A stretch of DNA of 64,000 nucleotides from Symsagittifera roscoffensis (taxonomy: Eukaryota > Xenacoelomorpha > Acoela > Convolutidae), in contig NC_087062.1 of assembly GCF_963678635.1 (NCBI RefSeq), positions 9,654,670 through 9,718,669 on the forward strand, given 5' to 3'. The notes below the pieces were generated by a model. The model did not search any database and had not been told where the DNA came from. It worked only from the letters and a program-made list of their open reading frames with translations. Position numbers and translations under genes: made by a program. Shown one piece after another: positions 42,657 to 54,472 of this stretch. The first letter of the stretch is position 1. Each line of letters starts with the position of its first letter.

Positions 42657-42965
42657 ATGGCGTTTGAAGGCAATGACGCCATCATGTGTTCAATATGTTA
42701 TGAGACACTTGAACAGCCTCGAATGTTCCGATGTGGACACAACTTCTGCGGGTCTCCGAGGGGGTGTGTGAGAGGCCTTATTAAAATGAGAACAACCGAA
42801 GATAGTGATGATGATGAAGATGATGATGATAGCGACAACAGCGGCGGAGTTAGGTCAGAAAGACGAAGACGTTTAAGGTGTCCCTACTGCAACCAAGACT
42901 GCGGAATTAAAAACCCGCGAGAGGAGGACTTCGCATTGAACACAGACCTTATGGAGGCTATAAAG
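42657..42965 (+). CDS. RING-finger (TRIM-like) gene 2, first exon
   Basis: 103 residues to the donor AAG|GTAAGA. RING ligands: CSIC, then CGHNFC, then CGSPRGC giving a five-residue gap, then CPYCNQDC. An acidic low-complexity insert (DSDDDEDDDDSDNSGG, about residues 59-74) and a basic RRRR run sit inside the RING between the sixth and seventh ligands. The tail REEDFALNTDLMEAIK matches the other RING exons and ends at the same splice position as they do. Probable E3 ubiquitin ligase. The following B-box exon was not found; 43-48.9 kb is full of repeats. Confidence 0.75.
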
Positions 42966-43029
42966 GTAAGATAAAAACGCTAATTAGTTTGCTCTTCGCG
43001 CAGAATGCGACTAACTTTTCGACTTTGTC

Positions 43030-43345
43030 GGCCGCGGAAATGTTGATTCCGCGACCGAAAATCCATAGTCTGGACAGGGTTTTAAAGTGCGGAAATGTTG
43101 ATTCCGCGACCGAAAATCCATAGTCTGGACAGGGTTTTAAAGTCGGTCGCGATGGTAAAAAAAATAGTCGCGGTGGTCAAAAACATAGTCGCCGCGGTCA
43201 AAAAATTAGACACTGCGGTCGAAAAATAAGTCGCGGCGGTCGAAAAATAAGTCGCGGCATGGGCGAAAAATTAGTCGCGGCGGTCGAAAATTTAGTCGCG
43301 GCATGGGCGAAAAATTAGTCGCCGCGGCGGTCAAAAAATTATTCC
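43030..43345 (+). repeat. GC-rich minisatellite in intron 1 of RING gene 2
   Basis: Two exact ~55-bp units (43034-43088 and 43089-43143, starting GCGGAAATGTTGATTCC) are followed by about eight irregular 20-24 bp units around AGTCGCGGCGGTCGAAAAAT. Much richer in CpG than its surroundings. Confidence 0.8.
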
Positions 43346-43836
43346 GCTACTATGATAGCCCTTTTTTTAAAAATTCCGTTCACTCTAGACTGATTTTTTT
43401 TACTCTGGGACGTTTTCCTTGTCAAAAATTCACGTGGCACCGCCAAAGCCGATGTTGTAATTTCATGATTGGGCGGTCACGACCGAACTTTGCATTTCCA
43501 GTCTGTCGCGGTAAAAATCGGGTAGTTCCAGACTACAGCGGCCAAAATTCGTTTTTTTTTTCAGACTTTGCAGACAGAGGAGATGCGTCCACGATCGGCG
43601 CGGTTGAAAAAACAAACAAAGCGACTAGCAATATCATAAGAAAATTACCTGCGACCGGCACGACTTTTGCGACAGTTGGATTTTTTCGTTGCAAGAAATT
43701 TTAAATTTTATGTTTAGATAAGCAACTCAGTTTTTAAAGACTATTTGACATTTTGCTACACAGCTAAACAATACTGCTTTAATATATCCAACTATTGCCT
43801 CTGAATAAATAATTGTATTTAAATTATGTTCTTTAT
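43346..43836. other. spacer after minisatellite
   Basis: The open frame 43303-43704 starts inside the minisatellite and continues into CGGTCG-like diverged sequence. It has no recognisable domain and is probably not coding. Confidence 0.4.
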
Positions 43837-45340
43837 GTTTTGACTTTTGATACGAAAGTAACGGAATTTTTGTGCTCGGGTTGGGTTTTTTTTTCTTCAG
43901 ACAAATTTCGACTTATTAACTAGCGATTTTTGATGGTTTTTTTATATCGTTAGAAAGGTATTGTTGTCCTGAGCTTAAATTTGAAAAGATATTTCACTTG
44001 TGATCATTTTTTGTAAATCTATGGTGGTTTAAAGAATGAAATTTTGGCCATCTTGGGACAATTAACGCAATATAATTCGCGCGTTTATTGCGTAAGCGGA
44101 GATTTAATCCGTTCTAGAAATCGTTCCAAATTAGTTAACATAAGTTTATTTGCCATAATTAATTGTTACTATTAGCGAAATCTATTGTTTTGTGTTTTAT
44201 ATGGCGTGTGGGGTGATGATTTTTAGAAAAAATTTCAAATTTCAGAAAAAAAAATATTTCAATTTGTTCCATTAAATTCAATTTTTTTAATGTTATTACT
44301 GCTCCATAAACCTTAAAAAGCAGTAGGAACATTCAATGCTTTGCCTTGATACGAGCAGTCTTGTTTACTTTTAGAGCAGCTTTTGTCAGAGAATGCAACT
44401 CTTGCATGACTTACCACATACCATTTTTGTCAGATGGATCACTCCAAGGCCTTGGGATAAAAAGCTTCTCGCGGTGGTTTCTTTCCAAAAATTTTATTTA
44501 AACAAAAAATCAACTGTGAAACAGATTTACCTGTAATTGTTTTTCAAACTTACGCACAAAAAGCTATAGTCGAATAAAACGAAAAATGACATTATTATTT
44601 ATATAAAACGAGCATAACAAAACTCATAAAAAACTAATTTTAATCGAATTAAATTGTTTCAAGCAGAATGGGATGTCTGCCTAAGTTGATGCTGTCTATT
44701 TAAAAAAATTTATTCCATAGCGGTCATTGTTCCATTAGTTAAAATAGTTTAATGTTTTTTAATAAAATTGTTCATTATCTTCATAGAGTTATTTTAATGT
44801 GTCGACTTAAATTTCAAAAGTAAGTCGACAGCGGACATTGTTGGAGCACTGTTAAAAGTCGAGAGTTGTTAATGATCAACCCCAACAATTGATACAGCTC
44901 GCAATTCAACAGCTGAATTGATACAGGCAACCCCAACAGTCGCAAAAATAACAAGATTGCTCGTATCAGGGCGAAACCTTGAATGTTCCGACGGCCTTTC
45001 AAGGTCTATGGAGCAGTAAAAACATTTTTATATGTAATAGAGAAAAATTTTTCTAAAAAATTTGAGATTTTTTGTGAACACATCCCCACACGACTTAAAA
45101 AGTACAAATGATAGAATTTGCTCCTATTAACAAATAAATTATGGCATATAATCTTCCTTGAAGCAATTTGGAACGATTTTTGAGAAGGATTAAACCTCGT
45201 TCACCCGTTAATAGCGCGGTAATTGTCCCAAATTGGCCAAAATGGCAATCTTCAAACCCCCATAATTTTACGAAAAATAATCACATGTGAAATATTTTTT
45301 CAAAAATAAACTTAGGACAACAATAGCTTTCAAATGATAT
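43837..45340. mobile_element. foldback-like composite element 1
   Basis: Plus copy of the GTTCCGAC repeat (43837-44363), a spacer (44364-44951), then a reverse copy (44952-45340, outer ~120 bp lost). The arms would form a ~400-bp inverted repeat. The spacer starts GTTTACTTTTAGAGCAGC and is shared with composite 2 and a fragment at 48.1 kb. Confidence 0.7.
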
Positions 45341-45489
45341 ATGAATATTTTGCGGGCCTAGATGTCGGTAACGTTTCTCATTATTTTTGAAAAAATTGAT
45401 TTTTGATTGGTTGTGGAAATGTTAAGTCTTCAAACCGTCGTGAAGAATCGTGGCTTTTGTCAATATATGAACGCATTTTTTGTTTTGTG

Positions 45490-47053
45490 TTCATTTTTGA
45501 CAAAAATTTTTATATCATTAGAAAGGTTTGTTGTCCTGAGCTTAAACTTAAAAAGATATTTATTTTTTGACTATTTTTTGTAAAGTTATGAGGGTTTAAA
45601 GATTGGCATTTTGGTCAATTTGGATAACTAACGCGCGATATGTTTCGCGTTTAACGCGTAAGCGGACATTTAATCCGTTCTAAAAATAGTTCCAAATTAG
45701 TTAACATAAGTTTATTTGCCATAATTAATTGTTACTTTTAGAGAAATCTATTGTTTTGTGTTTTATATGGCGTGTGGGGTGATGATTTTTAGAAAAAATT
45801 TCAAATTTCAGAAAAAAAAATTCATTTTGTTTTATTACTTTCAACTTTTTGTTATTACTGCTCCATAAACCTTAAAAGGTATTAGGAAAATTCAGGGCAG
45901 TCTTGTTTACTTTTGGAGCAGCTTTTGTCAGAGAATGCAGCTCTTGCATGACTTACCACAAACCATTAGTGTCAGATGGATCACTTCAAGGCCTTGGACG
46001 AAAGGCTTCTCGCGGTGGTTTCTTGCCAAAAACTATATTCAAACAAAATTTAAAATCTCATTTTTTCTACAAAATGTCAACAAAAATCAACTATGAAGCA
46101 AATGTACCTTGTAATTGATTTTCAAATTTACGCACAAAAACTGATAGTCGAATAATACGAAAAATGACCTTATAATTTATATAAAACGAGCATAACAAAA
46201 CTCGTAAAAACTAATTTCCATCGATTTAAATTGTTTCAACCTGAATGGAATGTCTGCGAAAGTTGAAGCTGTTTAATTAGAAAAATTGATTTCATAGCGG
46301 CCCTTGTTTCATTCTTAAAGTAAGCTTAAAGTTTTAAAATCAAGTGATTCATAATCTTTATAAAGTTATTTTAATATGTCGACTTTTATTTTAAAAGTAA
46401 ATCGACAGCGGACATTGTTCAAGAACTGTTAAAAATCGAGAGTTTTTAATGATCAAACACGACAGTTGATACAGCTCAAATTTCAACAGCTCAATTGATG
46501 CAGGCAACCCCAACAGTCGGAAAAATAACAAGACTGCTCGTATCAAGGCGAATCCCTGAATGTTTCGACTGCCTTTCAAGGTCTATGGAGCAGTAATAAC
46601 AAAGAAAAATTAATTGAAATAAAAATAATTAATAATTTTTTTTGTAAAAAAATTGAGTTTTTTTGTGAACACATCCACCCACCCGCCATATCAAGTACAA
46701 TTGATAGATTTTGCTCCTATTAACAAATTAATTGTGGCATATAACTTTCCTTGAGGCAATTTGGCACTTTTTTAAGACGCATTAAATCTTGCTTACGCGT
46801 TCATAGCGCGTTAATTGTCACAAATCGGCCAAAATGGCCAAAATGGCAATCTTTCAACCCCCATAATTTTACGGAAAATAATCTCATGTGAAATATTTTT
46901 CAAGTTTAAGCTTAGGACAACAATAGCTTTCGAATGAACCAAAAAAATTCTGTCAAAAAAGCCTAGTTAAAAATTCGAAGTTTGTCTGAAGATAAAAAAC
47001 CCACCCCGAGCACAAAAATTCCGTTACTTTCGTATCGAAAGTCGGAACAACAA
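45490..47053. mobile_element. foldback-like composite element 2
   Basis: Plus arm 45490-45905 (5' part missing), spacer 45906-46528 homologous to the spacer of composite 1, reverse arm 46529-47053 ending AAAGTCGGAACAACAA. Each arm carries the Helitron-unlike but conserved terminal hairpin around AGGGCTTCGCCCT and the GCGCGATATATTTCGCGC palindrome. No transposase. Confidence 0.7.
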
Positions 47054-47203
47054 TCTCCTTCTTGTTAAGCAGATCTATCGACTCATGTTTGTCGCAAAAT
47101 AATAAAAAGCTAAAATTTAGCGAAACTGTATATTATTTAAGCAGTTTTAATTTTTTCACTTTAGTCAAAGTTGAGACCATTTTTAGTGTTTAATAAATTG
47201 TTA

Positions 47204-48213
47204 TTGTTCCGACTTTCGATACGAAAATAACGAAATACTTGTGCTCGGGTTATGTTTTTTTCTTCAGACAAATTTCGACTTCTTAACTAGCCATTTTTGA
47301 CGGCATTTTTTTATATCATTCGAAAGATATTGTTGTCCTGAGCTTGAATTTGAAAAAATAATTCACCTGTGATTTTTTTTTGTTGAGTTATGGGCGTTTA
47401 AAGATCGCCATTTTGTCCAACTTGGAACAGTTAAAGCGCGATGTATTTCGCGCTATTAACGCGTAAGCGGAGATTTAATCTGTCTGAGAAATTGTTCCAA
47501 TTTGGTTGAATGAAGCTTATTTGCCATGATAAGTTTGTTAGCGGAAAGCGGAATGTATTCTTTCGGACTTTGTATGGAGTTTTATTTATCTATCACTTGT
47601 CACAAATTGGTTTTTTTTCTGCAGACAAATTTCGACTTTTTAACTAGCCATTTTTGCCGAATTTTTTAAATATCATTAGAAAGGTTTTGTTATCCTGAGC
47701 TTAAACTTGAAAAGGTATTTTACTTTTGATTGTTTTTTGTAAAGTTATGAGGGTTTAAAGATTGGCATTTTGGTCAATTTGGGACGATTAACGCGCGATA
47801 TGTTTCGCGTTTAACGCGTAAGCGGAGATTTAATCCGTTCTAGAAATCGTTCCAAGTTGGTTGAAGTAAGCTTATTTGCCATAATTGATTGTTACTAGCA
47901 GCAAAATCTATTCTTCTGTTTTTTATTTGGCGTGTGGGGGATGATTTTCATAAAAACTTCAAATTTCAGAAAAAAAATCATTTTGCTTTATTACTCTCAA
48001 CTTTTTTGTGATTACTGCTCCATAAACCTTAAAAGGAATTAGGAAAATTCAGGGCAGTCTTGTTTACTTTTGGAGCAGCTTTTGTCAGCGAATGCATCTC
48101 TTGCAAAACTTACCACAAACCATTAGTGTCAGATGGATCACTTCGAGGTCTTGGGACGAAAGGCTTCTCGCGGTGGTTTCTTGCCAAAAACTATATTTAA
48201 ACAAAATTTAAAA
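47204..48213 (+). repeat. two joined partial GTTCCGAC repeats plus spacer piece
   Basis: 47204 to about 47590 is a left-hand copy cut before its end. About 47607-48063 is a second copy lacking the first ~70 bp. 48064-48213 is the beginning of the foldback spacer, cut at AAATTTAAAATCTC. Confidence 0.65.
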
Positions 48214-48323
48214 TCTCCTTGCGTTTATTTCATTGTTCCTGTTCGAAATTTGAGCAGCGCAATTAAATAATTTCTTGGTGATGGGGTATAAAGGAAAAGA
48301 CCCGCAAACTATAAAACCTTTCA

Positions 48324-48833
48324 TTGTTCCGACTTTCGATTCGAAAATAACGAAATACTTGTGCTCGGGTTGGGTTTTTTCTTCAGACAAATTTCGACTT
48401 CTTAACTAGCCATTTTTGACGGCATTTTTTATATCATTCGAAAGATATTGTTGTCCTGAGCTTGAATTTGAAAAGATAATTCACCTGTGATCTTTTTTCG
48501 TTGAGTTATGGGCGTTTAAAGATCGCCATTTTGGCCAACTTGGAACAGTAAACGCGCGATATATTTCGCGCTATTAACGCGTAAGCGCAGATTTAATCCG
48601 TCTTAGAAACAGCTCCAATTTGGTTGATGAAGCTTATTTACCATAATTGATTTGTTACAAGAAGCGGAATGTATTCTTTCGGACTTTGTATGGAGTGTGG
48701 GGGGGGGGGGATGAATTTTATAAAAAGTTTCACTTTGTTTTGTTATATTTAATTTTTTATGTTAATACTGCTCCATAAACCTTAAAAGGCAGACGGAACA
48801 TTCAGGGCTTCGTCCTGATACGAGCAGTCTTGT
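48324..48833 (+). repeat. GTTCCGAC repeat, single copy
   Basis: About 510 bp from TTGTTCCGACTTTCG to ACGAGCAGTCTTG. Solo arm, no reverse partner. Confidence 0.75.
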
Positions 48834-49235
48834 TTCCTTAGTTTTTGAAACTTGCAGCTAGCTCATTGCGTTCTCAACTATCACTATTTTAAAACTGCTA
48901 TTAACGCATCTCGGACATCTGATGGAGATCATATGTAAAGCTTCCATGTCCACAACTATCCCGCATCCTGTTTCAAGCGTTAAAAATTGATTTCATTATG
49001 ATTTCAGTACCAGGCACAAATTCAGTCCTCACAAAAATTTTTAAAAAAAGTTAATTTCAATGAATTAATAATCGATTTCAATCTCTCTTTCTAAAATTAA
49101 ATCATTTATACTACTTCTAAATCGTTTATGATCGAACACCAACCCATCTATTTTTCGATGTGAATATAACCAATTATGATCAATTATTTTTGCTTTTTCT
49201 AAATTCTAATTCATGTTTTTTGCCCAAAAAGTATA
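48834..49235. other. spacer, nothing recognised
   Basis: AT-rich, no supported frame. Confidence 0.4.
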
Positions 49236-49664
49236 TTATAATCCGTGTATGTACAAAACAGTCCCATACAAAACAGTCCAATTCAAAACAGTCCGGAAAA
49301 GTATCAAAACGAACGAAAAAACAGTTCGATACAAAACAGTCCGAAAAACAGTCCCAATTAATAATTGTTTTAACAAGCCGGCAGGCCGAGAACTGTCCTT
49401 TGTTCAACACGCATAATGAACAAAATAGTGACCACCGCAGTCGCGCCAACGTGTTGCGAGCTTGCCAACAGAGGGTATGACTTAATACGAAATTTAGAGC
49501 CGGTTATCGCTGCGAAGCGGCGACGCGCGCGCAGCGTGCCCACCGGCGACCTTAAACCGGACTGTTTTGTATTGGACTTTTTTTCCTCCATTACATGAGT
49601 TTTGGGACTATTTTGTATTGGACATGTTTTGTATGGGACTGTTTTGTATATGCACCTTATAATC
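49236..49664. mobile_element. MITE with long repeat-built inverted ends and 8-bp target duplication
   Basis: Element 49244-49656 (413 bp) between two TTATAATC copies. Both ends are built from short repeats of TACAAAACAGTCC in opposite orientation (at least three per side), giving inverted ends of 50-100 bp. The core is GC-rich (CGCGCGCGCAGCG). Frames across it are palindrome artefacts. The 8-bp duplication suggests a hAT-type mover. Confidence 0.8.
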
Positions 49665-50280
49665 GATTATAATCATTTATAATCCTTTTTTGCCAATTTG
49701 TCTCAGACCTTGCATCTGAATTGCTTCTAGTTTTTGCTTTTGGCCTATATAAGCAATGAAAAAATTGTTTTAAATGTTTTCAAGTCAATTCAAACTTATT
49801 AACTTTTTGTTGTTCATTTCTTCTATCCATTAGAAATGTTTCATCTTTCACTAACGCTTTTTAACTATCAAAATATCAGCACAACGCTTTTGTTTCATAA
49901 TTTGTATGAAAGAAATTACTAAAGTATTTTTTCTAAAATGTTTGCAGTTTTTTTTTGTTGATGACTTTACTTACCCAAAATTAGATTTAAAAGCAAAACT
50001 TCAAACTGGTCTTTTCTTGACATTGAGCATAATTTTTGATAAGCTTTAATATTGTTTGAGTCCCGACTGAAAGGTCGTTGATGTAATGATTATTTATAAT
50101 GCTGAGCTCGGGTCGAGAAAAAAAAACAGCCGAAGACATTATTCCTCTTCATATTCTGTGGACGGAGCAACACTTGCATGTTTGCCAGGAAATACTCATG
50201 GGTGGGATGAGACTGCTTTTTCTTAAGGAGAATTCACCTAGTATTTTTAAAAGTGTTTTCAAAGAAGAACGTTTTTTGCT
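49665..50280. other. spacer, nothing firm
   Basis: AT-rich. The 62-codon frame at 50099-50287 has no recognisable features. Confidence 0.4.
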
Positions 50281-50508
50281 TCACTGAACTTTTGAGATAT
50301 CGCCCATTTTCCCCGAGGTGTTCAACTCATGATTCGACCCTGTTCGACCCATGATTCGAAACATGATTCAATTTTGTTAGTCTGTAGACTTCGTTCGAAC
50401 GTCTTCATTTACGACAAAAATTGGACAACGTTCGACCGTTTTGGTCGAATCTTGAGTCGAAAACCTCAGCCCGGGTAAAATGGGCGATATCTCCAAAGCT
50501 CCAGTAAT
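50281..50508. mobile_element. MITE with ~60-bp inverted ends
   Basis: The left end GAGATATCGCCCATTTT ... GAGGTGTTCAACTCATGATTCGAC is mirrored at the right by GTCGAATCTTGAGTCG ... ATGGGCGATATCTCC. About 228 bp, no coding capacity. A shorter relative lies at 51268-51447. Confidence 0.75.
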
Positions 50509-51016
50509 CCCTTGGATAAAGTATCAGTTGTTTCTTATTGGAAAAAACGTTGATGAAAAGTAATAGTAGATTTCTTTTTGATATAAAAAAATATATCAAA
50601 ATACGCCAGAATTAAGTTTTTCTTATGATTTCAGTCATTAACATTTTTTTTCTTAAGATAAGACGGAAAATTAAAATTTATTCAAAATTCAAAACTAGCA
50701 ACTGCCAGCATTGGTTATATGCTTAGATAAAGCAATTTTTAGCTGTAGCTAGATTTTTCAAAGATGACTATAGATGTTTTCACTCTTGATTACTTGTAAG
50801 TTTAAGTTTCTTTCAACAAAATAAGACCAAAGTTTATAATAAAAAAACTCTAAAGCTGTCGCTTAACAGTTTTGAGCCACGAACGTTTGGTTGATCTTTT
50901 CTTCTAGTAGCTGGTTATATTTTTTTGCTGCTAAAAACTTGTGTTCACGTAGCAGCTTGACAACACCATATGTACAGTCGTTACTTTGCTTTTGATTTGG
51001 TTACTTCGAGTGAAGA
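50509..51016. other. upstream region of RING gene 3
   Basis: AT-rich, with no identifiable core promoter. Confidence 0.4.
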
Positions 51017-51256
51017 ATGGCTAGCATTGAGAATAAAGACTTATCATGCTCTATATGTTATAATGTATTTGAAAACCCACGCTCGTTTCCATGTGGACAT
51101 AGTTTCTGTGGGACTCCGAGACCATGCGTAAAAAGATTAATCAGTTCAAGACAAAACCCCCTACTCGAGTGCCCATATTGCAAAAGGCCAGTTCAAAAAG
51201 AAAACCCCACCGAAGAGGACTTTCCACTGAATGAAGACCTCATAGAAGTTATAAAG
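51017..51256 (+). CDS. RING-finger (TRIM-like) gene 3, first exon
   Basis: 80 residues to the donor AAG|GTCAGT. Compact RING: CSIC at 11-14, PCGHSFC at about 28-34, CGTPRPC with the five-residue gap, then CPYC. The tail TEEDFPLNEDLIEVIK is the family signature before the splice site. Likely E3 ligase of the TRIM-like group. The best candidate for its B-box exon is the decayed one near 60.6 kb, 9.4 kb downstream, with several repeats between. Confidence 0.75.
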
Positions 51257-51267
51257 GTCAGTAAAAA

Positions 51268-51447
51268 CGAATCACCTCCGACCGCATGATTCGATTCTGT
51301 TCCACTCTTGATTCTACCATTTTCTACCCATAATTCAAAACTCTTCAACCAAGAAACACTTAAATCAACCGTCTTAATTGTAAACAAAAGCCGTAAAATA
51401 TTTGACTATTATGGTCGAAACATGAGTCGAGCACCTCAGTTCGGACG
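51268..51447. mobile_element. diverged MITE next to the RING gene 3 splice donor
   Basis: Ends CCTCCGACCGCATGATTCGA and GGTCGAAACATGAGTCGAGC are related to the inverted ends at 50.3 kb. Begins about 10 bases after the donor of RING gene 3. Confidence 0.5.
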
Positions 51448-51533
51448 TGAGCTGAACTGAAAAAAATTCATTTCACAATAATGAAAACAATTTTTAAAAT
51501 AGTGTATATTTAGAGGCTGTTTCTCTAAGTTCG

Positions 51534-51569
51534 ATCTCTCTCTCTCTCTCTCTCTCTCTCTATTTTCTT

Positions 51570-51602
<33 letters not shown>
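51534..51602 (+). repeat. CT microsatellite
   Basis: Two blocks of (CT)n separated by TATTTTCTTTCTG. Borders the LTR remnant. Confidence 0.95.
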
Positions 51603-51608
<6 letters not shown>

Positions 51609-53240
51609 TACCGACACCGCAAAATGGTCCCTTGGTCACTGAATTCAGCGGAGTGATCGAGATTTAGTACTATCCACAATCCCGAAAGGGTTAATTTGGT
51701 GGCAATTATTCTGCACAGTGTTATGTCGCTTGCACTTTGTACTGCTCTTAAGGCAGTATCGATCGCACTTATATCGCAAAAATTTCTAATTGTATTTAAG
51801 TTCAGATAAATGTAAGAAAACTGGAAGATCTGAGTGGAGAGAAAATAACCTAATAAACTATTCAAAAGGAAACGGTCCCTGATCAATCAAAACCATTGCT
51901 ATTTTACAATTCAACTTCCTGTTACTATTCACTTACTCACAAGTGTCGAACTAATCACTAACTAACAACGAGAACCCAACTATGCTCACTTTTAGCTAGT
52001 TGTGTTTTCCTTCTGATGAGAACCAACTACAATCTAACTCAGTACCCGTAACTTTTTGGTCAAGTGGAGTTTTAGTTATAACTATAGTTAGTTATGGCCA
52101 TACTTAGAAGTCATGACATTTAGTTTCGTACCCCATACATAACATCCTAACTGAGTTCATCCACTGACGACACTAGTCCTAAGTTCCAGTTCACAATAGC
52201 TATCGCCAACTAGTTTGCGCAAATCTTAGGTAAATAATATTTTCACCTCTAAATCAGGCTATTTTTAGTTATACAATATCCCAAGGACTTTATTTATTTA
52301 CCTCTTTATAGTTCCGAGCGCCCGGCAGTATGAGAAGGCCTTTTCATAGGTAGCTAAGTCAATATCCAGTCCATTTTCTCATGCTACGCTTTTTTTTTAC
52401 CAATTTCCCCTGAGACTTCTTTTCAGCCTTATTGAGTTTCTAATATTAGCTCATTCGCCAAGCTAAGCTGAACCCAATGTTCGCCAAGCCCACTTTAATT
52501 AGTTACTCTATTTCAATATTACAATGTAAAAACTATATCCCTTTCAAATTCTGTATCAGTTCCCAAAAAAAAATTTACCTCCCATTGAAAAATCAAGTGA
52601 CTCATTCCAACTTTAAAGGGTTGGGGCAGGGGAATGCGCCATTTTTTGGTAATAATTTTGGACTTTCTATATAGTTCTGGTCATAAGCGCCAAAGGTCAT
52701 TCTAAATTAACCCCGAGTCGTCCGATGTCAGTCTTCCATATCAGGGTTTGAAAGCCCTTAAGGGCCCTATCTACCATGTTTCGTTCGTACCCCATAAATA
52801 ATGTTCAAGTAACCTAACTTTTAAGCTCTATTTTCACGTTTCACGGGGAAACTTTTTAAAACTCGCTAGGAATCGTTGAAGGAGTTTTTTTGCAGCCTTA
52901 AAATTGCAATTTTGAGTAAATTGACTATTTCCGGTCTAAGGGGGGGGGCTTTCTCCCAAGTGCTAATAACTTCCGATCCAACAGCATCATTTGGCTCTTT
53001 TTATGACACCGGATGTGCTTTATCACTACCCGACATATCCCAAAGTTTTGGCTCCCTGTACTCAGTGGCGCCCGATAGGCGACTTCCGGAAAATGGGGTG
53101 AGACTAATTGCTTAGGGCATAACACCCAAATTAGGGGTCTGGGAATCTATACTTTAGCTTCAATCAACAGTTATTTAACAGACTACATTTTGATTCCAGT
53201 GCAACTGCTAGTTACCGAGTTCTAAATTGTATTTAGTGCC
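51603..53240 (-). repeat. LTR remnant related to the 19.9-27.6 kb element
   Basis: Follows the same order as 19950-22060: CACAATCCCGAAAGGGTTAA, GAGAACCAACTAC, CCCAATGTTCGCCAAG, the GGGGAATGCGCCATTTT block and ACTTCCGGAAAA. Diverged; both ends eroded; no internal genes. It retains the block missing from the 5' LTR at 25.3 kb. Confidence 0.75.
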
Positions 53241-54339
53241 GACAATTTTTATCAAATTAAGATTCATGGTTAATACATTGCTCTCAGCTGACAAGGACAA
53301 GAAATCGAAAGAATTTTCATATTTCTATCCAAAACTTGGTTTTGATGGGCCAAAAAAATATAAAAACTGTAGAATTTAGCGGGTAAGCCCCGAAAGTATC
53401 TCAAATTAATTTTCTTGAATGGTGTTTAAACTATAAGGCGTTTCCCGGAAATTCGAACTCGTCGGAAACGAATGGCACTGTTAGTTTATCAGTTCTAAGT
53501 ATAAAATGAAATGAAAGATTCAATAAAATTCTAGCATTTTTTCCTTAAATCACGTGAATTTCTTAACACCAATTTGTCACTTATGAAAAACTTTCAGACA
53601 TTGTTCAAAACCTATATGCCATTTAGCGGATGCGAAACAAAAAAAATCATTTCGGATTTTCCATTTTTCTATTCGAAAAAAAAAACTGCAAACAAAATAC
53701 GCAACCGAAAGACTGTCTTAAGTACATGGTAAATCAATTTGCGTCTAAATTGAAAATTTTCCATCTAAAAATGTTCACCATTTCAACACTTCCAGACAGG
53801 TCAAATAACTTCAAGATCAGATAGTTCACGAGTCAAAAACAGCAACATCAGTCAAAAAACAAGATTTGAGAAAATGTGCGTAAAAAATTCAAAAATGTGC
53901 ATAGAAAATGTACGTAGAAGCTTGCGGCGTTTTATATTCGAAAAAGTTTTAAATGACGCAATGAGAACTGCAATTAAAATGCCAATTTTTTGCAGCAATT
54001 TTTTTGGTGTTAAAAGGGCAGCTGGAAAAATATTAGCCTCTATTTCACATTGGCTCTGTTGGTTTCATCAAAAAAACTTATCATTGGTGTAGATCTGCAA
54101 AAAACATAAAAACTACAAAACATGGCCCTGCGAAGATTATTTCCGAAAAGATTTGATACCTTCTCAGTAAACCTTTTTTAAAGAATCCAAGTGGTAGTTA
54201 GACACCTGATGCAAAAACTCACTGGATACGGAAAAAACTAATTTGAAGAATACCCTCAAGAATAATTCCTTTTTATTACATAGGTTAACGCTGATGAAAA
54301 GTTGTTATCGGCAGCTGGAGAAAAAACTGTGCAGTTTTT
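53241..54339. other. spacer, nothing recognised
   Basis: AT-rich. Frames at 53630-53824 and 53874-54092 are Lys/Phe-rich and unconvincing. Confidence 0.4.
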
Positions 54340-54472
54340 CAGCGATGAATTCGCGATGTGTGCTCGATGAATCAGCACTCAGAACACCAGTTTTTTAAAT
54401 CATATAATCAAGAAAAAAGTAGGATAATTTTTTTCACATTTCTTTCTGGTATCGAGATTGTACTGATTATTA

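Noticed and set aside
43303-43704. 133-codon frame after the minisatellite
   Set aside because: Its start lies inside tandem repeats and the rest shows no domain or splice support.
43837-48833. Helitron origin for the GTTCCGAC repeat
   Set aside because: There is a hairpin near the 3' end, but no CTRR terminus and no A|T target, so the classification is not supported.
49160-49598. Several overlapping frames on both strands
   Set aside because: Artefacts of the repeated inverted ends of the MITE at 49244-49656.
51436-51639. Minus-strand frame with an Arg-Glu repeat
   Set aside because: Translation of the CT microsatellite.
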